A stretch of DNA of 64,000 bases, from assembly GCF_028473745.1 (NCBI RefSeq), contig NZ_CP101137.1, positions 5,146,001 to 5,210,000 of the forward strand, written 5' to 3'. Numbering within the stretch: the stretch's first letter is position 1; every line of letters begins with the position of its first letter. Both the position numbers and the translations under genes were made by a program. The DNA comes from Streptomyces sp. M92 (GTDB lineage Bacteria; Actinomycetota; Actinomycetes; Streptomycetales; Streptomycetaceae). The notes beneath the pieces are model-generated. The model saw only the letters and a program-made list of their open reading frames with translations. It made no database searches and was not told the origin of the DNA. Positions 47,189-55,462 of the stretch are shown in pieces.

Positions 47189-47274
47189 CCACGCCGCACT
47201 CGCCCCCGCCGCACCCCACGGCGCGCATCGGCGCCCCTCGCCCTTCGAGCTCGTGAGATTGGAGGAACGGGCCG

Positions 47275-47733
47275 GTGACCGCAGAACCAGGAACCACCGT
47301 CCCCCCACCCACCATGCAGACCACCGACAACAGCCTCACCTGGCTCCTGCAGAACCTCCTCGACCGCACCCCCGGCACCCGGCACGCTCTCGTCCTCTCC
47401 CGCGACGGCCTCAAGCTGTGCTGGACCGAACACCTCACCCTCGACCGGGCCGACCAGCTCGCCGCGATCTGCTCCGGCATCCAGGCCCTCGCCCAGGGCG
47501 CTTCCGTCGAGTTCGGCGACGGAACCGGCGGCGTGCGGCACTCCATGACCGAGTTCCACGGGGGACTGCTGTTCATCGTGGAGGCCGGCGAGGGCGCGCA
47601 CCTGGCCGTCGTCGCGGTGGAGGACGCCGACCCTGGCGTGGTCGGCCACCAGATGACCGAGATGGTCGAGCAGATCGGTGAGCACCTGCGTGCCGAGCCG
47701 CGCCACGCCGTCCCCGGGAGCAGTACGCCGTGA
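47275..47733 (+). CDS. cvnB: conservon roadblock/LC7-domain protein CvnB
   Basis: 152 aa from GTG 47275, after GGAGGAAC. The roadblock/LC7 domain is complete (LTWLLQNLLDRTPGTRHALV; LVLSRDGLKL; AICSGIQALAQGASVEFG; LLFIVEAGEGAHLAVVA). These domains act as activators or scaffolds for small Ras-like GTPases, here CvnD. Its stop overlaps the cvnC start by 4 nt. Confidence 0.93.
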   Translation: MTAEPGTTVPPPTMQTTDNSLTWLLQNLLDRTPGTRHALVLSRDGLKLCWTEHLTLDRADQLAAICSGIQALAQGASVEFGDGTGGVRHSMTEFHGGLLFIVEAGEGAHLAVVAVEDADPGVVGHQMTEMVEQIGEHLRAEPRHAVPGSSTP

Positions 47734-48086
47734 CGCGCAGGCCCGTGGACACCGGCGAACCCGACCGGCTCTACACGGTCACCGGCGGACGCAGCCGCGC
47801 CGACGACTCGTTCGACCTGGTCACGCTGGTGGTCAGCGAATGCGAGCCGGCGGCCGGCATGCAATCGGAACACGTCCGCATCCTCGACCTGTGCCGGCAC
47901 CCGACGGCCGTGGTCGAACTGGCCGCCGAGCTGAGCCTGCCGATCACGGTGGTCCGCATCCTGCTCGGCGACCTGCTCGCCACCGGCCGGATCACCGCCC
48001 GCCATCCCCGCCTGGGGCAGTCCGCCGCGTCGCACCCCGATACCGCCCTTCTCCAGGAGGTGCTCCATGGGCTCCGCAACCTCTGA
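47730..48086 (+). CDS. cvnC: conservon DUF742 protein CvnC
   Basis: 118 aa, GTG 47730. The DUF742 pattern is intact: RLYTVTGGRSRADD..FDLVTLV near the start, and a winged-helix-like VVELAAELSLPITVVRILLGDLL. It is thought to be part of the conservon complex at the membrane. It overlaps cvnB by 4 nt and cvnD by 20 nt. Confidence 0.92.
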   Translation: MTRRPVDTGEPDRLYTVTGGRSRADDSFDLVTLVVSECEPAAGMQSEHVRILDLCRHPTAVVELAAELSLPITVVRILLGDLLATGRITARHPRLGQSAASHPDTALLQEVLHGLRNL

Positions 48087-48702
48087 CCCACCCTCACCGG
48101 CCGTCACGGCCTTGGGTCGCACGCCCCTGACCCACGCCGCGGAGACCGGCCTGAAGATCGTCGTCGTGGGCGGCTTCGGCGTCGGCAAGACCACCCTCGT
48201 CCGCTCCGTCAGCGAGATCCGCCCCCTCAACACCGAGGAGGTGATGACCCAGGCCGGCGTCGGCGTCGACGAGACCGGCGAGGTCACCGGCAAGACCACC
48301 ACGACCGTGGCCTTCGACTTCGGCCGGATCAGCCTCAACGACCGCATGGTGCTGTACCTGTTCGGGGCCCCCGGCCAGGAACGCTTCTGGTTCCTCTGGG
48401 ACCGGCTGTTCTCCGGCACCCTCGGCGCGGTCGTCCTCGTCGACACCCGGCGGATGGACGACTCCTGGTACGCGATAGACCGGCTGGAACACCACCGCAC
48501 CCCGTTCGTGGTGGCCGTCAACCGCTTCGACGACGACCGTGCCCGCCACTCCCTCGACGAGATCCGGCAGGCACTCGCCCTGTCCGAGGACGTACCGCTG
48601 ATCGACTGCGACGCACGGGTGCGGACCTCGGGCAAGCACGTACTGGTCACCCTCGTGGACCACCTCTACCGACTGGCACTGGCCCAGGAGAGCGCACCGT
48701 GA
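48067..48702 (+). CDS. cvnD: conservon small GTPase CvnD
   Basis: 211 aa. P-loop GGFGVGKTTLV near residue 36, the G3 region LFGAPGQERFWFLW near 97 with Gly-Ala-Pro instead of the usual DTPG, and NRFDDD as a modified NKxD near 155. This is the MglA/Ras-like form found in all conservons. Nucleotide state is expected to be set by CvnA-C. Its stop overlaps the P450 start by 4 nt, so the P450 belongs to the operon. Confidence 0.93.
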   Translation: MGSATSDPPSPAVTALGRTPLTHAAETGLKIVVVGGFGVGKTTLVRSVSEIRPLNTEEVMTQAGVGVDETGEVTGKTTTTVAFDFGRISLNDRMVLYLFGAPGQERFWFLWDRLFSGTLGAVVLVDTRRMDDSWYAIDRLEHHRTPFVVAVNRFDDDRARHSLDEIRQALALSEDVPLIDCDARVRTSGKHVLVTLVDHLYRLALAQESAP

Positions 48703-49961
48703 CCGACATCGACCCCGCTCCCGACCGCACCGCACCGCCCGCGTGCCCCGCGCACGACAAGGCCGTGGCGCTCGCCGGACTGGAGTACCAGCAGACACCG
48801 TCGGAGCTCTACCGAGGCCTGCGCGCCGAGCACGGCGCCGTCGCCCCGGTGCTCCTGGACGGTGGCGTCCCCGCCTGGCTGGTCCTCGGCTACACCGAGG
48901 TCAGCTATGTCACCAGCCACGACGAGCTGTTCGCCCGGGACTCGCGCCGCTGGAACCAGTGGGACGCCATCCCGCCCGACTGGCCGCTGCTGCCCTACGT
49001 CGGCCACCAGCCGTCCGTCCTGTTCACCGAGGGTGAGGAACACCGGCGGCGGGCGGGTGTGATCTCGCAGGCCCTCGCGGGCGTCGACCAGTTCGAACTG
49101 GCCCGCGACTGCCGCCAGCTCGCCGACGGACTCATCGCGTCCTTCGCGGGCAGCGGCCGGGCCGAGCTGATGCGGGACTACGCCCACGCCCTGCCGATGC
49201 GCGCCGCCGTGCGCATGTGCGGGATGCCGCACAGCGGCGACGAGACCCGGCAGCTCGTCGAAGACCTGCGCGTCTCCCTGGACGCGGCGGAGGGCGACGA
49301 CCCGGTCGCGGCGTACGCGCGGGTGGGCGAGCGCATCCACGGGCTGGTACGCCGGAAGCGGGAGCGGCCCGGCCCCGACGTCACCTCCCGGATGCTGACG
49401 CACCCGGCGGGGCTGACCGACGAGGAGACCGTCCAGGATCTGATCTCCGTCATCGCCGCCGCCCAGCAGCCCACCGCCAACTGGATCGGCAACACCCTCC
49501 GGCTGCTGCTCACCGACGAACGCTTCGCCCTGAACGTCTCGGGCGGCCGGCTCAGCGTCGGCGAGGCGCTGAACGAGGTGCTGTGGCTGGACACGCCGAC
49601 CCAGAACTTCATCGGCCGCTGGGCCGTGAACGACACCCAGCTCGGCGGCCGCCAGATCCGGGCCGGCGACTGCCTGGTACTGGGCCTGGCCGCGGCCAAC
49701 ACCGACCCGCAGCTGTGGCCCGAGGCGCACGTGGGAGCCGAGAACTCCGCGCACCTGTCCTTCAGCAACGGCGAGCACCGGTGCCCGTACCCGGCACCAC
49801 TGCTCGCCGACGTCATGGCCCGCACGGCGGTCGAGACGCTGCTGGAACGCCTCCCCGACCTGGTGCTCGCGGTGGACCCCGACGAGCTGACCTGGCGGCC
49901 CTCCGTCTGGATGCGCGGACTGACGGCCCTGCCGGCCCTCTTCACGCCCGTGGTGCCGTGA
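48699..49961 (+). CDS. CYP157-type cytochrome P450 without an ExxR motif
   Basis: 420 aa, GTG 48699. The heme loop is FSNGEHRCPYPAP with Cys362 as thiolate ligand. The K-helix, normally ExxR, reads E293-V-L-W296. CYP157 enzymes of S. coelicolor are the known P450s that lack this motif, so this is a family trait rather than damage. The I-helix segment IAAAQQPTANWIG lacks the acid-Thr pair as well. Monooxygenase activity is therefore doubtful; it may act with CYP154 or as a heme-based partner of the conservon. Translationally coupled to cvnD. Confidence 0.88.
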   Translation: MTDIDPAPDRTAPPACPAHDKAVALAGLEYQQTPSELYRGLRAEHGAVAPVLLDGGVPAWLVLGYTEVSYVTSHDELFARDSRRWNQWDAIPPDWPLLPYVGHQPSVLFTEGEEHRRRAGVISQALAGVDQFELARDCRQLADGLIASFAGSGRAELMRDYAHALPMRAAVRMCGMPHSGDETRQLVEDLRVSLDAAEGDDPVAAYARVGERIHGLVRRKRERPGPDVTSRMLTHPAGLTDEETVQDLISVIAAAQQPTANWIGNTLRLLLTDERFALNVSGGRLSVGEALNEVLWLDTPTQNFIGRWAVNDTQLGGRQIRAGDCLVLGLAAANTDPQLWPEAHVGAENSAHLSFSNGEHRCPYPAPLLADVMARTAVETLLERLPDLVLAVDPDELTWRPSVWMRGLTALPALFTPVVP

Positions 49962-51186
49962 CGGGCGAGGGCGGAGTGAACCGCACCGGCAGCGACTGCG
50001 GGCCCCGGGTGAAGACCCCCTGTTCCACCACGTCGAAGCCGTCGGCCGGCCGCAGGCCGGGCATGGCGTCCAGCAACTGGTCCACGCCGGTCTCGACCTC
50101 GGCCTTCGCCAGCAGCGCGCCGACGCAGAAGTGCCGTCCGAGCGCGAAGGCGAGATGGTCGGCGGCGGCCGAGAACGCGGTCGTCGTGGTGAGGTCGTCG
50201 CGGAGGATGTCGAAACGGTCCGGGTCGCGGTAGCGGTCCCCGTCCCGGTTGGCCGCGCCGATCAGACAGGTGACGGTGGCGCCCGCCGGTATGATGCCGC
50301 CGCTCAGCTCCACCTCGGTCGCGGTCTGCCGCATGATCATGTGGACGGGCGGTGTGTAGCGCAGTGTCTCGGCGAAGGCGCGGGGTATCAGGCTCCGGTC
50401 CTCGCGCACGGCCGCCAACTGCTCCGGGTGCGCCAGCAGGTTGGCGAAGATGCTCGCGATGGCCTTGTCGGTGGTCTCGCCGCCCGCTGCGAGCAGCAGA
50501 CTGCAGAACGCCTTGATGTCCTCGTCGCTCATCCGTACCCCGTCCACCTCCGCGGCGCACAGGGCGGACAGCAGGTCGTCGCCCGGGTTCTCGCGGCGCT
50601 CCCGGATGACCGGGAACATGTACTCGGCGAACTCCACCCGGGTGCGGGCGCCCGCCGCCGTCACCTCGGGGTCGCCGGAGAGGTTGCCGAGGAAGGCGAT
50701 GACGGACGTGTACCAGCCGTGGAAGCGGTCGTGGTCGGCCTTGTCCAGGCCCAGCATGTCCGCGATGACGTTGACGGGGAACCGGGTCGCGTAGTCGGCG
50801 ACCAGATCGGCCCGCCCGGTGTGCCGGAAGGCGTCGATGAGTTCGCGGCTGTTGCGCTCGATGACCGGCAGGAACTTCTCCCGCAGCTCGGCCCCGCGGA
50901 AGGCCGGGGCGACCAGCGCGCGCCGCACCGCGTGCTCGCGGCCGCTCAGCTGGAGGATCGTCCTGCCGTGCACGGGCTCGATCTGCCAGTCGTAGTTCTC
51001 CGTGGTGAACTGCCCGGCGCGGTCCTTGAAGACGCGTTCCACGTCCTCGTAGCGCGACACGATCCAGCTCTGGGTGGCCTCGTGCCGGATGAGCGGCGCG
51101 CTCTCGCGCATCACCCGGTAGGCCGGGTAGGGGTTCGCCGCGAACTCGGGGGAGAGGATGTCGGGGACCTGCTGCGCGGTGGACAT
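49942..51186 (-). CDS. CYP154-type cytochrome P450
   Basis: 414 aa. All standard motifs are present: I-helix AAGGETTDK near residue 240, K-helix ETLRYTPP near 280, and heme loop FALGRHFCVGALLAKAE near 352. It should be a working bacterial class I P450 needing ferredoxin and reductase from elsewhere. In S. coelicolor CYP154 and CYP157 genes often occur together in conservons. Here the two are convergent, overlapping by 20 bp at their 3' ends, so this gene has its own promoter near 51.2 kb. Confidence 0.92.
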   Translation of the reverse strand: MSTAQQVPDILSPEFAANPYPAYRVMRESAPLIRHEATQSWIVSRYEDVERVFKDRAGQFTTENYDWQIEPVHGRTILQLSGREHAVRRALVAPAFRGAELREKFLPVIERNSRELIDAFRHTGRADLVADYATRFPVNVIADMLGLDKADHDRFHGWYTSVIAFLGNLSGDPEVTAAGARTRVEFAEYMFPVIRERRENPGDDLLSALCAAEVDGVRMSDEDIKAFCSLLLAAGGETTDKAIASIFANLLAHPEQLAAVREDRSLIPRAFAETLRYTPPVHMIMRQTATEVELSGGIIPAGATVTCLIGAANRDGDRYRDPDRFDILRDDLTTTTAFSAAADHLAFALGRHFCVGALLAKAEVETGVDQLLDAMPGLRPADGFDVVEQGVFTRGPQSLPVRFTPPSPVTAPRA

Positions 51187-51321
51187 GGGGCTCCTCGGTC
51201 GACAACGGCCGTACCGCACCAGGCTATTGACGACCGGGCGGGCCCGACAGACCGCGCGGGCGCCCGCGTTCCCGTGCCTACGCCCGCGCGTCGAACGCGG
51301 GCCGTCACCCGCAGCAGGCCG

Positions 51322-51761
51322 GACACGTCCGAGCGCGTGGCCGGCTACCAGACCAACGTCTTCCCGGGCCGGGCCTCCGCCCGCGTCGACGGCCGTTTCC
51401 CGCCCGGCCACGAGCAGGAGCTGGTCGACACCATCGACGCCCTGCTCCTGCCCTCGGTCTCCCGGGAGTGGGTCAACCACGACATCTGGAGACCACCTTC
51501 GACGGTCCGCTCGTCGACGCCCTGTGCGCGGCGGTGTGCGCCGAGGACCCCGACGTCCATCCCGTGCCGTACTGCAACCCGGGCGGCACCGATGCGAAGG
51601 CATTCACCAAGCTGGACATCCGCTGCTTCGGCTCCAAGGGCCTCAAGCTGCCGCACGACCTCGGCTACGGCCGCCTCTTCCACGGCGTCGACGAACGGGT
51701 GCCGCTGGAAGGACTGCGCTTCGGCGTGCGGGTGCTGACCCGGCTGCGGCACAGCTGCTGA
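51322..51761 (+). pseudogene. remnant of an M20-family metallopeptidase
   Basis: Two pieces of one M20 dimerisation/C-terminal region survive in different frames. First: VAGYQTNVFPGRASARVDGR and GHEQELVDTIDALL (about 51339-51480). Second, one frame over: LETTFDGPLVDALCAAV, GGTDAKAFTKLDIRCFG and LFHGVDERVPLEGLRFGV to a stop at 51761. The break falls near 51484-51492 and is explained by one missing base. The N-terminal catalytic half, with the metal ligands HTDVVP-type motif, is absent. A non-functional relic next to the P450 promoter. Confidence 0.8.
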
Positions 51762-51830
51762 CCGGGACGGCCCGGGGTGCACGTTCCGTTCCGCGAGGAA
51801 CGCCGACCCGGCTCCGAGCCCCGGACCCGC

Positions 51831-51871
51831 ACACCACGGCCCGGCGTGTACCGGGGGCCGGGCCGTGGTGT
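51831..51871 (-). terminator. hairpin terminator behind the exonuclease gene
   Basis: Perfect 14-bp stem (51831-51844 with 51858-51871) and a 13-nt loop, 20 nt past the stop of the leftward exonuclease gene. Confidence 0.75.
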
Positions 51872-51890
51872 GCCGCGTCGCGGGGTGCGG

Positions 51891-53810
51891 TCAGTCGGCC
51901 ACGTCGACGCCGTAGCCCCGCGCCAGGGCCTTCAGGTCGTGGTCGTAGCCCTGGCCGACCGCCCGCAGCCGCCAGCTCTGCCCGCGCCGGTAGATCTCGG
52001 CGAGCAGCATGGTGCGTTCCGTGGTCGCGGCGTCCAGCGTCGCCTGCACCAGGGCCGCCGCTCCGGTGCCCGGCCCGGAGACGATGTGCAGGGCGCCGAC
52101 GTCGCCGAAGACCGGGGAACCGTCGACGGCGGCGGCCACGACCACCTTGCGGGCCGACGGCGGCAGCGTCGCGAGGTCCACGCTGATCGTCTGCTCGGTG
52201 GGGCCGTCGCTCAGCAGCCGCACCGTCCCGCCCGGGTTCTCCGGGGCGCCGTAGAAGACGAAGTCCTCGTCGAACGAGACCTGCTCGTCCTCGTCCAGCA
52301 CGAACGCGACCACGTCGATGTCGCAGGCGGTCTGCTGCGCCCAGGACGCGGTGACCGTCCAGCGGTGGGCGGGCCCCCGCCCGCCCTGCAGGGGCAGGTC
52401 GACGACACCGCCGCGCGGCAGCACGTGCGCCGCCGCGCGCCGGTCGCCGGCCCCTGGCGCGTCCGTGACGACCGGCGCGACCAGCCACGCGGCGTCGTGG
52501 GTGGGCAGGAGCAGCGCCCTGATCCGGGGCAGCCGCCGGTCGGCCTCTCCGCCGTCGAGGATCACCACGTCGGTGACGCCGGCGGACAGGTTGACGGCCG
52601 CGGCACCGCCCAACTCGACGACACGGGTACGGGCGGCCACCGCCTCGGGGTGGGTGCCGCCGAGCACCAGGACGCGCCGGCCGGTCAGCGGGCCGCGCGG
52701 GCGGGCGCGCCGAGCGGGTTTCGGGGCCTCGGCCGACGAGGCCGGCTGTGTCCGCGCGGCGGGGGCGGTGGTCCCGGTTTCCGGCGCGGAGGGCTCCACG
52801 GCGTCGGTGTCGGGTGTCTCCGGCGGGCGCGGGGCCGGGACGGCGGGCAGCGCCGGGGAGGCGGCGTCGGCCCGGGGCTCCCCTTCCTCGTGCGGGACGC
52901 CGGCCCGGACGTCGGCGAGCAGCCGCAGGAAGGTCTCCTCGTCGATGAGCGGTACGCCCTCGGCGAGTGCGCGCCGGGCCTTGGCGGAGCCGGTCGCGGA
53001 GTCGTTGGCGACCAGGGCGCTGGTGTGCCGGCTGACCGAGGTCATCATGTTCAGCCCCGCCGCCGCGCCCCGCAGCAGCAGGTCCGCCCGCGAGGTCCCG
53101 GTCTCCCCGGTCACGGCGATCTTCATGCCCTGCACCAGCGGCCCGCCCTCGGCGAGCCGTCCCGGATTGCGGAACGCGCACGGCGTCTTCGGCGGCTTCG
53201 GCGCGAACCGGGGGTCCTGCCGGGGCGGGCAGGCCACCAGGGGCAGCGGCAGGTCCAGACGTGCCGCCTCACGCAGGGAGGCCCGCAGCACGCCCGCCAG
53301 CACCCGCGTGTCGTCGAGTGCGTCGTGCGCCCGCGTCTGCACGACGCCGTAGTGGGCCGCGAGCGTGCCGAGCGTCAGGTCGTCGGTCGGCGGGTCCACG
53401 CGGCGGTTCAGGGCCAGGGTGCACAGTCGCCGGGCGACGGGCAGCCGCAGTCCCGCCCGTGCGAACTCGTGGGCGAGGAAGTCGTAGTCGAACTGGGCGT
53501 TGTGGGCGACCAGGACCCGGCCCTCCAGCAGCGCGGCGATCCGCTCGGCCACCTGCTCGAAGACCGGTGCCCCGCGCAGCCGCCGTGCGGTCAGTCCGTG
53601 CACGTGCGCCGGTCCCGGGTCGCAGCCGGGGTCGAGCAGGGTCGAGTACTCACCGGTCTGCTCGCCGTCCGGGCCGAGCGTCACGACGGCCAGGGACAGC
53701 ACCCGGTCACGACGGGGGACCAGACCGGAGGTCTCGACGTCGACCAGGGCCCACTCGTGGCGATGGTCGAGCACGGCGGAGGAGCCGGGAGCGGCTGACG
53801 TGACAGACAT
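51891..53810 (-). CDS. DnaQ-type exonuclease fused to BRCT and TerD domains
   Basis: 639 aa. Residues about 15-180: DEDDh exonuclease with DVETSG, HNAQFDYDFL and HDALDD. About 215-300: BRCT (MKIAVTGETGTSRADLLL, then VANDSATGSAKARRALAEG). About 300-370: Pro/Glu/Ala linker. About 375-450: a second BRCT-like or Rossmann-type segment (GRRVLVLGGTHPEAVA). About 470-639: TerD domain with the Asp-rich calcium-site pattern (DIDVVAFVLDEDEQVSFDEDFVFYG). It should trim DNA 3' ends, with TerD linking it to the tellurite/stress Ter network. ATG 53810 is probable; no strong ribosome site. Confidence 0.85.
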   Translation of the reverse strand: MSVTSAAPGSSAVLDHRHEWALVDVETSGLVPRRDRVLSLAVVTLGPDGEQTGEYSTLLDPGCDPGPAHVHGLTARRLRGAPVFEQVAERIAALLEGRVLVAHNAQFDYDFLAHEFARAGLRLPVARRLCTLALNRRVDPPTDDLTLGTLAAHYGVVQTRAHDALDDTRVLAGVLRASLREAARLDLPLPLVACPPRQDPRFAPKPPKTPCAFRNPGRLAEGGPLVQGMKIAVTGETGTSRADLLLRGAAAGLNMMTSVSRHTSALVANDSATGSAKARRALAEGVPLIDEETFLRLLADVRAGVPHEEGEPRADAASPALPAVPAPRPPETPDTDAVEPSAPETGTTAPAARTQPASSAEAPKPARRARPRGPLTGRRVLVLGGTHPEAVAARTRVVELGGAAAVNLSAGVTDVVILDGGEADRRLPRIRALLLPTHDAAWLVAPVVTDAPGAGDRRAAAHVLPRGGVVDLPLQGGRGPAHRWTVTASWAQQTACDIDVVAFVLDEDEQVSFDEDFVFYGAPENPGGTVRLLSDGPTEQTISVDLATLPPSARKVVVAAAVDGSPVFGDVGALHIVSGPGTGAAALVQATLDAATTERTMLLAEIYRRGQSWRLRAVGQGYDHDLKALARGYGVDVAD

Positions 53811-53960
53811 GGAGAAAGGATGGAGCTCCGTCCACGGTTCCTTCAACTCGAACGCCGCTTGATCCGGTTTCGCCCTGTTCTCGGCGGGCGTCGGCCGCCG
53901 GCGACTCCTTTTGGGAGACTGTCGGGGTGTCATTCGCCAGGCGTTCAGGAGGACTTCGCC

Positions 53961-55037
53961 ATGACCGAGCAACCGCGCGACCGGGTCGCCCGGTACGGGC
54001 GCCGTTTCGAGCGGGTCTTCGCGGAGTACTTCGACACTCTCGGCACGACGCTGGACGCCCCGGCGTTCAGCCGCTTCACCCCGGACTGCCTCGCGCTGCT
54101 GCGTGACCTGTCCCTGCGGGGAGGCAAGCGGATGCGGGTCGCCCTGCTGCACGAGGCCGCACGACTGGTGCGTGAGGACGCACCGTCCGAGGCACTGGAC
54201 GCCGCCGCGCTGAGCATCGAGCTGCTGCAGACCCACGGCCTCGTGCACGACGACCTCATCGACGACAGCGCCACCCGCAGGGGCGGGCCCACCACCTACC
54301 ACGCCTACCTCGACAGGTTCCCCGGCGACCCGCGGGCCGCACTCGGACTGACCGTCCTCGCCGGCGACCTGGCGCTCGCCCTCTCCCTGCGGGTGCTGCT
54401 GGACGCCGGGCTCCCGGCCGAGCTGCGGCAGGCGATGACCGAGGTCCAGGTCCGGGCCGCGACCGACACCTTCGTCGGCCAGATCACCGACCTGGAACGG
54501 GACTTCACCCCCGGCACACCCGACGACGAGGTCCTCCACGACGTCGCCGACCACAAGTCGGCCCGCTACTCGGTCCTCGCGCCACTGCGCCTGGGGCTCC
54601 TCGCCGCCGGTGAGCAACCGGGCCCCCACGAGACGGAACTGCGCCGCTACGCACGGCTGGTCGGCATCTGCGGCCAGATGCGCGACGACTACCTCGACCT
54701 GTTCGGCGACGCCGCCGCGATGGGCAAACCGACGGGCGGCGACATCCGCGAGGGAAGGCGCAGCTACACGGTCGCCCGCCTGCTCGCCACCGTGGGCGGC
54801 TCGGAACGGGCGCTCGTGGAGCGGGCCCTCGGCGACCGGGACTGCGCCGAGGAGACCGTCGCCACGATCCGTGAGATCGGCGAGCGCCACGGCGTGGCCG
54901 CCCGCCTGCGGGCCGACATGCGGCGCCACGCCGAGCAGGCCGCGCAGGTGGCGGCCGGCTGGCGCCCGCGGTGGCGCGAGGACGCGGTCGCCTTTTTCGA
55001 GCTGCTGCCCCGGTGGAGCGTCGACCGCGACGCATGA
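53961..55037 (+). CDS. trans-isoprenyl diphosphate synthase 1
   Basis: 358 aa, AGGAGG before ATG 53961. The first Asp-rich motif is DDLIDD near residue 98, followed by SATRRGG; GKRM near 55 binds the diphosphate. The second Asp-rich motif is DDYLD in QMRDDYLDLFGD near 238. It condenses isopentenyl diphosphate onto an allylic primer to a C15, C20 or longer chain; length cannot be called safely. First gene of a four-gene rightward operon whose other members are a small protein, a second synthase and an Lcp-like oxygenase. Confidence 0.92.
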   Translation: MTEQPRDRVARYGRRFERVFAEYFDTLGTTLDAPAFSRFTPDCLALLRDLSLRGGKRMRVALLHEAARLVREDAPSEALDAAALSIELLQTHGLVHDDLIDDSATRRGGPTTYHAYLDRFPGDPRAALGLTVLAGDLALALSLRVLLDAGLPAELRQAMTEVQVRAATDTFVGQITDLERDFTPGTPDDEVLHDVADHKSARYSVLAPLRLGLLAAGEQPGPHETELRRYARLVGICGQMRDDYLDLFGDAAAMGKPTGGDIREGRRSYTVARLLATVGGSERALVERALGDRDCAEETVATIREIGERHGVAARLRADMRRHAEQAAQVAAGWRPRWREDAVAFFELLPRWSVDRDA

Positions 55038-55177
55038 CTCGCACCCCCTCCGACGCCTGTTCCCCATGTCGCTCAAAGGGGAAAACCGGATCTTCCGCCC
55101 GGACCGCCGGGTCATGCTCTGACCGGATGCGCCGCTGACCAGGCGCATCGGCCACGACGTGATCCCTGGGGGAGAAC

Positions 55178-55462
55178 ATGACGCACTCGGCGCGACGGGG
55201 CGCGGGAGGGGACGACCGGGCCGTGCTGCTGGCGGCCGGACTCGCCGACCTGGCGGTGAGCACACTCGGCTCGGCGGTCGGCGCGGTGCGCGGACTCCTG
55301 CGCCGCTCGGACACCGCCGACCTGGTCCGGGAAGCGGAGCACGACATCCGGTCCCGGGGCAGGCTGGCCCTGGACCGGTACGCGCACGTTCCGCCCGCCC
55401 ACCTGGAGGTGCTCGCACGGCACGTGCGGGCGCGCCGGGCGGCCGACGCCGGCGATGACTGA
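55178..55462 (+). CDS. small protein between the two prenyl synthases
   Basis: 94 aa, GGGGGAGA before ATG 55178. Predicted helical, Arg/Ala-rich, with a mildly hydrophobic middle (VLLAAGLADLAVSTLGSAVGAVRGLL) that could lie on a membrane or on a protein partner. No cysteine, no known motif. Its end overlaps the second synthase start by 8 nt, which implies a set ratio with that enzyme. A regulatory or non-catalytic partner subunit is possible. Confidence 0.65.
   Translation: MTHSARRGAGGDDRAVLLAAGLADLAVSTLGSAVGAVRGLLRRSDTADLVREAEHDIRSRGRLALDRYAHVPPAHLEVLARHVRARRAADAGDD

Noticed and set aside
45488-47308. 606-codon minus-strand frame opposite cvnA
   Set aside because: Shadow of the conservon kinase gene; no ribosome site and no recognisable domain.
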